64,000 nucleotides of DNA, taken from NCBI RefSeq assembly GCF_004014715.1, contig NZ_CP034835.1, positions 744,001-808,000 on the forward strand. Reading direction: 5' to 3'. The DNA comes from Pseudoalteromonas sp. R3. Its GTDB lineage: Bacteria > Pseudomonadota > Gammaproteobacteria > Enterobacterales > Alteromonadaceae. The notes under the pieces were generated by a model. That model worked only from the letters and a program-made list of their open reading frames with translations, ran no database searches and was not told the origin of the DNA. The first letter of the stretch is position 1. Each line of letters begins with the position of its first letter. Below are positions 45,997 through 54,682 of this stretch, piece by piece. Both the position numbers and the translations under genes were made by a program.

Positions 45997-46158
45997 ATGA
46001 AAAACATCAGCAAAGCAGATTTGTTAAAAGTTCAGGGTGGGGTTAACAAGCCCGGTGATACGGATTTACCACCAAGAAGGCAACCAATTGAAAAGCCCCC
46101 AAGTCGTAACCGCAGCTCCTGCAAAAGAGCTCCAGTGAGTTTGGGGTTATATTGCTAA
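45997..46158 (+). CDS. Double-glycine leader peptide, bacteriocin-like
   Basis: 53-codon gene with GAGGAAGCGTAGGA in front of its ATG. The N-terminus MKNISKADLLKVQGG fits the double-glycine leader consensus (acidic-Leu-x-x-Val-x-Gly-Gly), which is cut by C39 peptidase domains of ABC exporters. The predicted 38-residue core (starting VNKPGDTDLPP) is rich in Pro and Arg with a Cys near the middle of its C-terminal part (SSCKRAP) and a final Cys. No exporter, modification enzyme or immunity gene is nearby, so it is an orphan; export would rely on genes elsewhere. It could be a bacteriocin, microcin or signal peptide. Confidence 0.7.
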   Translation: MKNISKADLLKVQGGVNKPGDTDLPPRRQPIEKPPSRNRSSCKRAPVSLGLYC

Positions 46159-46232
46159 ATATTGACAGGTCAGGTCAACTTCAAGGCTGGATGCAGGGTC
46201 AATAGCAGCGTTATCTGCAACTCATATCTTAA

Positions 46233-46257
46233 ACGCCTGTCACTGTGCGTCAGGCGT
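46233..46257. terminator. Possible terminator hairpin
   Basis: ACGCCTG / CAGGCGT stem with an 11-nt loop, 75 bp after the leader-peptide stop. No T run, so a weak call. Confidence 0.4.
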
Positions 46258-46386
46258 CATTTCACGTAAGCCAACATCTTTCAAGTAAGCCAACATAAAA
46301 GGCCAGCAGTCACACGTATGTGCTTTTTGTGGTTTGTAAGCGTGTAGGATGCATTTGCTGCAACCACCAGAGCAGGCTAAGCCGGT
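46240..46386 (-). pseudogene. Cys-rich open frame lacking a start, possible gene remnant
   Basis: Minus-strand frame of 48 codons plus stop, with no ATG, GTG or TTG at its beginning. It reads ACSGGCSKCILHAYKP near its start and HTCDCWPFMLAYLKDVG in the middle: a Cys spacing (CxxxCxxC, then CxC) typical of metal-binding proteins and of real coding sequence. In the neighbouring frame, an ATG at about 46403 with GGAGG upstream runs into it and would join it if one base were removed near 46381. It may be a decayed or misread small gene. Confidence 0.35.
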
Positions 46387-46523
46387 TTAATGGCCGGACC
46401 TGCATAGCCTAGTGTCCTCCAGCGGGCCCTTTAGTATGTTTCAAATTGATGAATTTAATAATTACGGTTCATGATATTTTTGTATCTTCTTTGTTGTGGT
46501 AACTTTAAATAAAAGGAGATTTA

Positions 46524-48077
46524 ATGTTTAAACCATTGATAAAAAGTGCAACGTCTGTCACTGCGGCCCTGATGCTTTGCGGCATTGCTAATGCAAATGA
46601 AGCAATGCTATCGGATGCGCCTGCGTGGACAGATCCGGAGCCTTGTCCGGTTGCACCGCTGGAAGCTGCTCAGGGAGAAACGAGTGGGCAAGCATTAAGG
46701 CGCAGCCCCGATGCGCTCATGCCTATGCAGCGTAATTGCGACGATTTTAACCCTCCTCCAACCCGAACTCGTTTCGACAGTGGTTACACGGTTTATCCAA
46801 ACCGCAGTTTTGATACAGAGGTGACTCGCTATCGGTATGTCTGTATTCGCTGGCGCTGGGATGACGAGCAACCCGTAGGAGTGGATAAACCGGTACATTA
46901 CAGCGACGGGCTGGAACTGAGCACCAATAGCATTGTTCCACAAGAGGGCGGATTCAGGATCTGTGAAGAGTACGCTTCGCGCCCGTTTACTGAAACCGGT
47001 GGCCATGTCAGCATTCGCTATGGTAATGACAACCGGCTGAATAAACCCATTGTACTGGTACAGGGCTATAATTTTGATATGCGGGGCTTTACACCGAATC
47101 GGGTGCCCAGTGAGCGGGAGGTATTGGATAATTTTGCTTACAACACCAGGATGTATGAGTCATATTATCGTTCTGTATACGATAATGGCTATGATCTGGT
47201 GGTGTTCCGCTATGCCAAGCAGGATGACGGAGTTCGCCACAACGCCAACGCACTGGCGGCAGCACTTAAATCACTGGCGGTGCAGAGCAGTGAAATTCGC
47301 TTAGTAGGACACTCCATGGGTGGCGTAGCCGGGCGGCTGGCACTGGGGTATCTGGAAAAAGAAGGCTTTAACCATAAGGTAAAAAACTTTGTGGCTGTAG
47401 ATGCCCCCTTCAGGGGCGTGCATATGCCAGCGGATGTGATCAGTTTTGCCTATGAGATTGAAAATCAGGCCAATAAAATGAGATGCGGTGTTCGTTACCC
47501 TTTCAGTGGTTCCAGACGTAGTCAGTGCCGCCGAGAACGGGATCGCCTGCGCTCAATTAAAGACATTTTTACCAGCACAACCTTTAAAGACCTGCATGAG
47601 GGCAGCGCGGCAAACAACACCTTACAAAACCATATCCGTAGTCTGGATAACTACTTTGCCAATATGAGCGGTACTCATACTACGGCCATCAGTTATGGTT
47701 CTGATGATGGTAGATCTATTCCTGGAGTCTATACTGGCAACCGCTCGCTGGATCTCAAGGTGGATATTCAGTGGCACCTGTCAGGTGGCCGCCACTCCCG
47801 GCTATATAGCAGCGCCCGCTCCGATGATAACGGCAGTTATATTCAGCTCTACTACGATATTTCTCGGGAGATGGATAATGCCGCTTCCTGGGCCATTGGC
47901 TATGACAGAGGTATCAGAGATACAGACGACATAACCGGACGCATGAGTTTTGTTAGTGCATCTTCCGCGTTGGATAGGGCTGCTTTTGATGTATCTCGCT
48001 ACTACAACGCAAGTGTCAAGAAGCATTATGATCATCGCATTATATTATTTTCCAAATCAGATATTGGAATAGATTAA
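46524..48077 (+). CDS. Secreted alpha/beta-hydrolase (PGAP1/lipase-like)
   Basis: Exported protein of 517 residues; signal about 1-24 (SATSVTAALMLCGIANA). The nucleophile elbow is VGHSMGGVAGRLALGY near residue 262-277, after IVLVQGYNFDMRGF, which resembles the oxyanion region of PGAP1-like and triacylglycerol lipases. FVAVDAPFRGVHMP fits the strand after the elbow. The acid and His are not certain. Ribosome site AAAAGGAG, 6 bp before ATG. A lipoprotein gene follows after 51 bp and is probably in the same operon. Confidence 0.75.
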   Translation: MFKPLIKSATSVTAALMLCGIANANEAMLSDAPAWTDPEPCPVAPLEAAQGETSGQALRRSPDALMPMQRNCDDFNPPPTRTRFDSGYTVYPNRSFDTEVTRYRYVCIRWRWDDEQPVGVDKPVHYSDGLELSTNSIVPQEGGFRICEEYASRPFTETGGHVSIRYGNDNRLNKPIVLVQGYNFDMRGFTPNRVPSEREVLDNFAYNTRMYESYYRSVYDNGYDLVVFRYAKQDDGVRHNANALAAALKSLAVQSSEIRLVGHSMGGVAGRLALGYLEKEGFNHKVKNFVAVDAPFRGVHMPADVISFAYEIENQANKMRCGVRYPFSGSRRSQCRRERDRLRSIKDIFTSTTFKDLHEGSAANNTLQNHIRSLDNYFANMSGTHTTAISYGSDDGRSIPGVYTGNRSLDLKVDIQWHLSGGRHSRLYSSARSDDNGSYIQLYYDISREMDNAASWAIGYDRGIRDTDDITGRMSFVSASSALDRAAFDVSRYYNASVKKHYDHRIILFSKSDIGID

Positions 48078-48088
48078 TTTTAGAAATT

Positions 48089-48107
48089 GGCAGCCATTGT
48101 GGCTGCC
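48089..48107 (+). terminator. Intergenic hairpin between the hydrolase and lipoprotein genes
   Basis: GGCAGCCA / TGGCTGCC with a 3-nt loop. No T run follows, so it may be an RNA-stability or attenuation element within the operon rather than a full terminator. Confidence 0.5.
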
Positions 48108-48128
48108 TCAACAAGGAAACGTAACATC

Positions 48129-48935
48129 ATGACAAAGCCGATACTCTTAAGCATGTTAATACTGACTCTGGCAGGTTGTAGTGGTAAATCTTCTGATGAG
48201 ATATCAGAGGCCAATTTTACCCTAAGTAATATCGACATAAGTATTTCCGAATGGCGAGGCACTCATCTAAAATCGGAAGTAATTGGCGAAGTATGGCTTG
48301 CCGATGAAAACACAAAGCGCGCAACTTTGACTGGGAATGACTCTGTGATCTTAGCCGGTCCTGGCGAGATCGAAATCACGGCCCATAACCGGTCAAAAAC
48401 AACAGGCACAGATTATTGTTGTAACGTGTACTGGGCGTCAGAAAATATATCGGCTTCCGTTGATGGCCAATGGCAACTTAGTATTAACAGGCAATCAAAG
48501 CAAATAGATAGTTATCCGCTTGATTTTCCTCAACTTGTAGAGCTAACTTACCCAGCCAGCGAGCAAGACTATGATACGTTCGTCTATTCAGGTAGTGATG
48601 TCATCATTACATGGGATCCCAATTCAGCCAGCGATTTAAAAAGTTTCTATTTTCAGATCCGTACATTGAAAGAAGGTGAAAAGTGTAACGCTAAACAAAC
48701 CATGGTACTAAGCAGTGATGTGACTGTCGATCCGGATAATTTTAGCGTCGAAGAACAGCTTATCATCCCAGCTGAGCTGATTGATTTATGCCCATCTCCT
48801 ATCAGTATTGAAGTCGGGTTGAGTAGTGAGAGTGTGAGCGTTCCCGTAAAAAGTACAACATACGGTAAGTCTTTAACCGCTAAGCTCGCTTCTAGTTTGG
48901 TTATAACGCTCAGTGAGCTAGAACAGAACCCATGA
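48129..48935 (+). CDS. Lipoprotein of unknown function
   Basis: Lipoprotein of 268 residues; signal MTKPILLSMLILTLAGC gives the lipid-anchored Cys at 17. AAGGAAACG precedes the ATG. Two Cys sit together in TDYCCNVYW near 98-101, and others in EKCNAKQ and DLCPSP. Strand-rich sequence, no known family. Its place 51 bp behind the secreted hydrolase suggests a partner, for example an inhibitor, chaperone or surface anchor. Confidence 0.65.
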   Translation: MTKPILLSMLILTLAGCSGKSSDEISEANFTLSNIDISISEWRGTHLKSEVIGEVWLADENTKRATLTGNDSVILAGPGEIEITAHNRSKTTGTDYCCNVYWASENISASVDGQWQLSINRQSKQIDSYPLDFPQLVELTYPASEQDYDTFVYSGSDVIITWDPNSASDLKSFYFQIRTLKEGEKCNAKQTMVLSSDVTVDPDNFSVEEQLIIPAELIDLCPSPISIEVGLSSESVSVPVKSTTYGKSLTAKLASSLVITLSELEQNP

Positions 48936-49040
48936 TTTCACAAATAAGCAGTGTATAACAAAGCATGATGGTTTTGACTCGCTCCTATACTGGTTGCGAT
49001 ATTTAAGCCTCTAAGATCTTAAGGCTAGTCATCATCCTGT

Positions 49041-49073
49041 AAAAAAACTGCGCTAGCGCAAGCAATTTTTTTT
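49041..49073. terminator. Bidirectional terminator after the lipoprotein gene
   Basis: Seven A, a hairpin built on the palindrome GCGCTAGCGC, then eight T; 105 bp after the lipoprotein stop. Confidence 0.75.
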
Positions 49074-49195
49074 CGACTCAGCTAAAATACTCGGTTATAC
49101 GTTATTCTCAGCCGTGCTGATTGCTGTGGTGTCTGTAGTGGCACGTTAAAACGCAGGTTTGCACGGTGTTCTTTGCTCAATGACACGGGGTTTGT

Positions 49196-49759
49196 ATGTC
49201 TGACAAGTGCTATATCACGGCGCAACAATTACTTGAAGATTCATTTCGACTGGCGGCTCAGGTTTATGAAGACGGCTTTCGTCCCGACTTTATTATCGGT
49301 ATTTGGCGTGGCGGCGCGCCTATCGGTATTGCGGTTCAGGAGTACTACGATTACAAAGGCATAGAAACAGACCACATTGCGGTGCGCACCTCGTCTTACT
49401 ATGGTATTGGCAAGCAGTCGAAAGAGATCAAAGTGCATGGTTTGCACTACATTATCGAAAACGCAAATGCCGGCGATTCGTTGCTTATTGTGGACGATGT
49501 ATTTGATTCTGGGCGCAGTATTTATGCGTTACGTGAAAAGCTCGAAGAGCTGATGCGTCTGAACCTGCCAAAAGACATTCGTGTTGCCTGTCCATACTAC
49601 AAGCCAACCAATAAAAAAGTGCCGATGACGCCGGATTACTTTATCCATGAGTCGGATGAATGGCTGGTCTTCCCCCATGAGCTGTCAGGGTTAACACCAG
49701 ACGAGCTGATCGCCGGAAAATCAGATTTGGCCAATATCAAAGATTTGTTTACTAAGTAA
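49196..49759 (+). CDS. Phosphoribosyltransferase family protein
   Basis: Type I phosphoribosyltransferase of 187 residues. The PRPP loop is LLIVDDVFDSGRSIYAL near residue 97-113; DFIIGIWRGGAPIG near 31 is the early phosphate-binding strand. Close to the hypoxanthine/xanthine group, but the base specificity cannot be read from sequence. A strong terminator follows. Confidence 0.88.
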   Translation: MSDKCYITAQQLLEDSFRLAAQVYEDGFRPDFIIGIWRGGAPIGIAVQEYYDYKGIETDHIAVRTSSYYGIGKQSKEIKVHGLHYIIENANAGDSLLIVDDVFDSGRSIYALREKLEELMRLNLPKDIRVACPYYKPTNKKVPMTPDYFIHESDEWLVFPHELSGLTPDELIAGKSDLANIKDLFTK

Positions 49760-49779
49760 ATCAGGCCGACTCGTTAGCT

Positions 49780-49816
49780 AAAAAGCCGCGCTGAGTGATA
49801 TCAGGGCGGCTTTTTT
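49780..49816 (+). terminator. Terminator after the phosphoribosyltransferase gene
   Basis: Stem AAAAAGCCGC / GCGGCTTTTTT with an inner CTGA/TCAG pair, 20 bp after the stop codon. Confidence 0.9.
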
Positions 49817-49875
49817 GTGGGCGCAGATCTGTTACACTCGCGCTATTGTGCTTTTTGATATGAATTTAGCTCTCT

Positions 49876-50805
49876 ATGACTACTGCTGCGCCCGATTATC
49901 AGGCCATTTTGCAACAGGTTGCACAGCAAGTGCAGCCCTTGTCCCATCAGGGAAAAGTGGCCGATTATATTCCTGCTTTGGCAGAGCACTCTCTGGGACA
50001 ATTTGCCATCGCCTTGCACACTGCCGACGGGCAGACTTATAGTGCCGGTCATTGCGATAGCCGCTTTACCATTCAGTCTGTCTCCAAGGTGATGACTCTG
50101 ACGCTCGCCTTACAGCGTTATGGCGATGAGCTTTGGCAGCGGGTAGGTAAAGAACCGTCTGGCACGGCATTTAATTCATTGACTCAGCTCGAGTTTGAAA
50201 ACGGCATTCCCCGTAATCCCTTTATCAATGCCGGTGCCATTGTTACCTGTGATGCTTTATTCAGCCGCCTGAGTGCGCCAATCCACACTATGCTGGAGAG
50301 CTACCGAAGCCACACCGCCAATCCTAAGGTGGGGATCAACAAGGTGGTGGCACAATCAGAGTATGATCACCGCTATCGCAATGCAGCCATGGCGTATTTG
50401 ATGAAGTCATTTGGCAACTTTGACAATCAGGTTGAAGAGGTGCTGTGGTCGTATTTTAACTTTTGCGCCATTGAGCTGAATGTGTGTGAATTAGCCCGGG
50501 CGTTCTCTTACCTTTCAACCGGTGGTGTGTGTCAGCAAAGTGGTCAGCGGGTGTTGAGCACACGTCAGACTCAACAACTCAATTCTCTGTTGTTTACCAG
50601 TGGGTTATATGATGCCGCCGGAGACTTTGCCTATCGGGTAGGCATGCCGGGTAAATCCGGGGTGTCGGGCACCATCATTGCGGTCGCTCCCGAGCGCTTT
50701 ACAGTAGCTGTGTGGTCGCCAGGGTTAGATAAAGTGGGGAATTCTGTGGCCGGGATTGCAGCGCTTGAGAAGCTGGCTGAAAAACTGGGTACCGCGCTGT
50801 TTTAA
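49876..50805 (+). CDS. glsA: Glutaminase
   Basis: Serine-dependent beta-lactamase-like glutaminase of 309 residues, converting glutamine to glutamate and ammonia. The active-site Ser-x-x-Lys is in FTIQSVSKVMTL near residue 67-70; NPFINAGAIV near 114, GVCQQSG, and the C-terminal PGKSGVSGTI are family blocks. Length equals E. coli YbgJ/YneH (308-310). Perfect terminator downstream shared with gsk. Confidence 0.95.
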   Translation: MTTAAPDYQAILQQVAQQVQPLSHQGKVADYIPALAEHSLGQFAIALHTADGQTYSAGHCDSRFTIQSVSKVMTLTLALQRYGDELWQRVGKEPSGTAFNSLTQLEFENGIPRNPFINAGAIVTCDALFSRLSAPIHTMLESYRSHTANPKVGINKVVAQSEYDHRYRNAAMAYLMKSFGNFDNQVEEVLWSYFNFCAIELNVCELARAFSYLSTGGVCQQSGQRVLSTRQTQQLNSLLFTSGLYDAAGDFAYRVGMPGKSGVSGTIIAVAPERFTVAVWSPGLDKVGNSVAGIAALEKLAEKLGTALF

Positions 50806-50820
50806 CTGTGATGCACAAAT

Positions 50821-50848
50821 AAAAACGGGCGCCGCGGCGCCCGTTTTT
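50821..50848. terminator. Bidirectional terminator between glsA and gsk
   Basis: Perfect 28-bp palindrome, AAAAACGGGCGCCG and its complement; the A and T runs serve both converging genes. Confidence 0.93.
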
Positions 50849-50853
50849 GATGT

Positions 50854-52158
50854 TTACTGGTCCCAGTAGGTTTGTTCCAGCGAATCTTCTCGCTCTGGCA
50901 AACCACGCGACAGGCGCGGCGAATGCTGCACTAATACTTCGTAACTGGCACGGTTAGCATATTTGCTGATCTGCGCCAGTGAAGAATAGGTGATGGCATG
51001 TTGTTCATGCTTGGCAGAATTGGGTACATTGATCTTGTGATACACATTGGCAGACAGGTCATGCAATACCGCAGCCAGTGCACAATCCCCGGCACCATTG
51101 GTATTTTTAATGGTGTCTGGACCACCCATGTAAGGGGCGGTGTGGCTGTATGCTTTGATTGGCTTTTCGCAAGCGCTGCGACGCATTGCCCGTGAGAATT
51201 CATACTGGTTGAATTCAGGAATGGCCCCTGGCAGCAGCGGATATTCGGTTTCGCGTTTTTTCTCTTCGTCCACGTAACCGGCCATAAACAGGCCTTTTGG
51301 TCCGGCTGTACAGATCACTAAATCTACCCAGTCCAGCGCTTTATCGGCGGCCAGCAGTGGATCGTCAAAGCCGGTGATGGCTTCGCCTTCTTCCTCGTTC
51401 ATAGCAAGAATATCAACGTGTTTTTCAACAAACTCAGCCCACCAGGCGGGATCTTGTTCGATCAAGAACTTAGTGCCGAGCGTGAGTACGACAGGCACCC
51501 CTGCATCGTTCGCGTACTTGACAGCTTGCATGGTCGCCTGAGTCATGGTTTCTTCGCCTGAGGTGCGCATCAGATAGGCGCTGATCACTAAGGCTGAGGC
51601 GTCTTCAATCAACGACTTGTCAATAGACTCAGGCTTGAGGTGATTCATCATACCTGCGCTGATCGCGAAGGTACGTTCGCCACTGTCGTCAATCAGGGTA
51701 AAGCAGCGGCCGATAGGACCGGGCACTGGTTGCAGATAATCAAGATCGACGCGACTGGAAGTGTTACACAAAAACTTATAGGCATAGCTGCCTATTTGAA
51801 TGTTTTCGCTCATAACGCCTAGTAACACCGAGCGGCTATCTGCCAGCACGGAGTAGTTGTGCATCGTGTTCCCTATGGTGCCGCCAGCAAATTCATAGTC
51901 AATCATGTCATCACGTTTCAGGCGGTCATAGAGCGCGTTGGTGACATCATTGTCTATCACTTGAGACATACCGCGTTGCAGCCCAAACTCATCAAGGAAG
52001 GCCTGATCGACCTTAGCTTCGATGTCTACTACTATCTGGTCTATACCACAAATGTAGTTGCGTTTAAGTCGGTCGACGACGTGTAACTGGTTAATTATAG
52101 GGTCTTTATCTTCGACTGGAAAATAATGTTTATGTCTTCTGCGGCCCGGAAATTTCAT
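50854..52158 (-). CDS. gsk: Inosine-guanosine kinase
   Basis: PfkB-family kinase that phosphorylates guanosine and inosine for purine salvage; 434 residues, the length of E. coli Gsk. Motifs: N-terminal MKFPGRRRHKHYFPV, GGTIGNTMHNYSVLA near 93, TAGPKGLF near 279, and NTNGAGDCALAAVLHDL near 354 with the catalytic Asp. The purine context fits the phosphoribosyltransferase nearby. Confidence 0.95.
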   Translation of the reverse strand: MKFPGRRRHKHYFPVEDKDPIINQLHVVDRLKRNYICGIDQIVVDIEAKVDQAFLDEFGLQRGMSQVIDNDVTNALYDRLKRDDMIDYEFAGGTIGNTMHNYSVLADSRSVLLGVMSENIQIGSYAYKFLCNTSSRVDLDYLQPVPGPIGRCFTLIDDSGERTFAISAGMMNHLKPESIDKSLIEDASALVISAYLMRTSGEETMTQATMQAVKYANDAGVPVVLTLGTKFLIEQDPAWWAEFVEKHVDILAMNEEEGEAITGFDDPLLAADKALDWVDLVICTAGPKGLFMAGYVDEEKKRETEYPLLPGAIPEFNQYEFSRAMRRSACEKPIKAYSHTAPYMGGPDTIKNTNGAGDCALAAVLHDLSANVYHKINVPNSAKHEQHAITYSSLAQISKYANRASYEVLVQHSPRLSRGLPEREDSLEQTYWDQ

Positions 52159-52295
52159 GTTTTACCCGTGTGTGTTGAGCTCGTCAAATAAAAAAAGCGG
52201 CGAATTATAGCTTAAATTGATATCAATGAGCCATGGCAATTTGCTAATTTTAGCAATATAACTGTCACAGTGCGCAGTTCGTGACAATACGCTAG

Positions 52296-53005
<710 letters not shown>

Positions 53006-53123
53006 CGTAACCTCCATTTTTAGTGAGAGAACAACTACGCGCGATAGCTATAGCGTAATAGTATGTCAGCTTAATGACAGAGTCAGGACATAATACCGGA
53101 TACTTAACACAGCGCCTTGCAGA

Positions 53124-54512
53124 TCAGTTGGTTGGTTGCTCTGAGTCTGTATTGACTTGAAGGGCCCCATTGTCATCTAACCAGATCAGGGCGTCGTAGT
53201 ACCGGCGAATGTTATCCACATAAGTTACTGCCACATCGCCGCGCGCATATCCATATTTTGTCTTTCGATAGTAGCGCTTTTTGGTGAGCAGTGGTAGTCG
53301 TTTTTTCACCTCGGCCCAGCTCATTGGGTCTGCGCCCTGGCGTTCAGTCAGCTTACGTGCATCATTCACGTGACCCCACCCAACGTTATACGCAGCCAGT
53401 GCAAACCAGGTTCTGTCCGGTGCACTGATCTGTTTGGGAATACGGTCAATGAGCTTACGCAGATAGCGGGCTCCACCGCGAATATTTTGTTCGGGTTTCA
53501 GTCTGTGGGTTACGCCCACCTGCTTGGCGGTACGTTGAGTTAGCATCATGATCCCACGCACCCCCGTGGGAGACTTGGCTCTGGGGTTCCACATGGATTC
53601 CTGATAGCTCAATGCGGCCAGTAAGCGCCAGTCAAGCTGGTGTTGCTCCGCATATTGGATAAACCAGTCCTGATATTTGGGTAGTGTGGTTTTACTAGCC
53701 TCGACAAATGCCAGGGTGTTGACATAATTAAAGCGTTTGACATGGCCAAAGTACTTTTCCTCGAGTGCTACCAGCTGCGCAGAGTGTTGCATCTTGGCAA
53801 AAAACGGTGGCAGTAACGCGAACAATGAATCGTCTTTATCGTGACGCAGCACCCAGCTAACCGGATCGGCCTGAGTGACTGAAAAGGCTATACTGACATT
53901 GGGGTGATAGCGCCGAAACAGTGCCAGAGAGTGCGAATCGACAACGGTATACTGGACGTCACCGTCTATGATCCCTTGCAATAATTCTTCCTGATCCCGG
54001 TCGTCAACCGTCTGCCAGCTGAGTTCTGGGTATTGCTGCTGTGCCGCTTGTAAAGAAATCACATGGTGGCTGTCGGCTAAAACGGTGACGGGGCCATTCA
54101 ACTGAGCAAAGTTCCGTGGTCGTGTGTTTCCTTGCTTAAAGACTAATTTTTGGCTGATCTCCCTATAGCTAGGGCCAAAACGAAAATCGGCAGCCCGCTG
54201 CGGGTGATAACTGAGTCCGGCCGCTGCAATATCCAGATCGCCGCTTTGCAGGCGTTCAAACAGTTTTTTCAGACTAAAAAAAGGCACCATCTGTAGCTCA
54301 ACGCCCAGTTCATCGGCAAATTGCTCAGCCAGTTCATATTCGAACCCCTGTTCACCACCAATGCCCTGATAAAAGGTCGCTGGACCAACCAAAGTGCCAA
54401 TGCGGATCACTTCCTGCGTTTTGATCCGTTGCAACTGAGTGGCAGGCATTTTTTCGCAGCTGCTCAGTAACAGCAAACAGCACAGTATTAGCACAGAGGA
54501 AAGCAAATGCAT
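53124..54512 (-). CDS. mltF: Membrane-bound lytic transglycosylase F
   Basis: Lipid-anchored peptidoglycan lyase of 462 residues. The chosen start MHLLSSVLILC gives a lipoprotein signal with lipobox LLLSSC; a longer frame upstream has no signal. Domain order: family-3 binding-protein module (about 35-260; VIRIGTLVGPATFY, DIAAAGLSYHP), then an SLT domain with the catalytic Glu in ALSYQESMWNPRA near 311-323 and TGVRGIMMLT following. It is divergent from purL, as in E. coli and Vibrio. Confidence 0.94.
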   Translation of the reverse strand: MHLLSSVLILCCLLLLSSCEKMPATQLQRIKTQEVIRIGTLVGPATFYQGIGGEQGFEYELAEQFADELGVELQMVPFFSLKKLFERLQSGDLDIAAAGLSYHPQRAADFRFGPSYREISQKLVFKQGNTRPRNFAQLNGPVTVLADSHHVISLQAAQQQYPELSWQTVDDRDQEELLQGIIDGDVQYTVVDSHSLALFRRYHPNVSIAFSVTQADPVSWVLRHDKDDSLFALLPPFFAKMQHSAQLVALEEKYFGHVKRFNYVNTLAFVEASKTTLPKYQDWFIQYAEQHQLDWRLLAALSYQESMWNPRAKSPTGVRGIMMLTQRTAKQVGVTHRLKPEQNIRGGARYLRKLIDRIPKQISAPDRTWFALAAYNVGWGHVNDARKLTERQGADPMSWAEVKKRLPLLTKKRYYRKTKYGYARGDVAVTYVDNIRRYYDALIWLDDNGALQVNTDSEQPTN

Positions 54513-54618
54513 AAGTGACTTTGGGCTCCTTGGTAAACGAGGGTGGCAGAGGGTTCCATGCTCGCAATTAACGGTGCTTTTGTGAAGGGGCTTTTTTTCG
54601 ATAATTGCTAAATTTGAG

Positions 54619-54647
54619 TTAAATAAGGAGGGCAAATCGACTATAAT
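54619..54647 (+). promoter_or_regulatory. Candidate purL promoter
   Basis: TTAAAT and a consensus TATAAT separated by 17 bp, 36-48 bp upstream of the two possible purL starts. The -10 is perfect, the -35 weak. No PurR operator was recognised by eye. Confidence 0.5.
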
Positions 54648-54682
54648 GGCGGCCCAAAATATCGTTCAATCCTTAACCCCGG

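Larger units (their letters stand above)
46159..46523. other. Intergenic region after the leader-peptide gene
   Basis: 365 bp. It contains the hairpin at 46233-46257 and a 49-codon minus-strand open frame without a start codon (46240-46386) that reads like a Cys-rich protein end. The 20 bp before the hydrolase gene hold its ribosome site AAAAGGAG. Confidence 0.4.
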
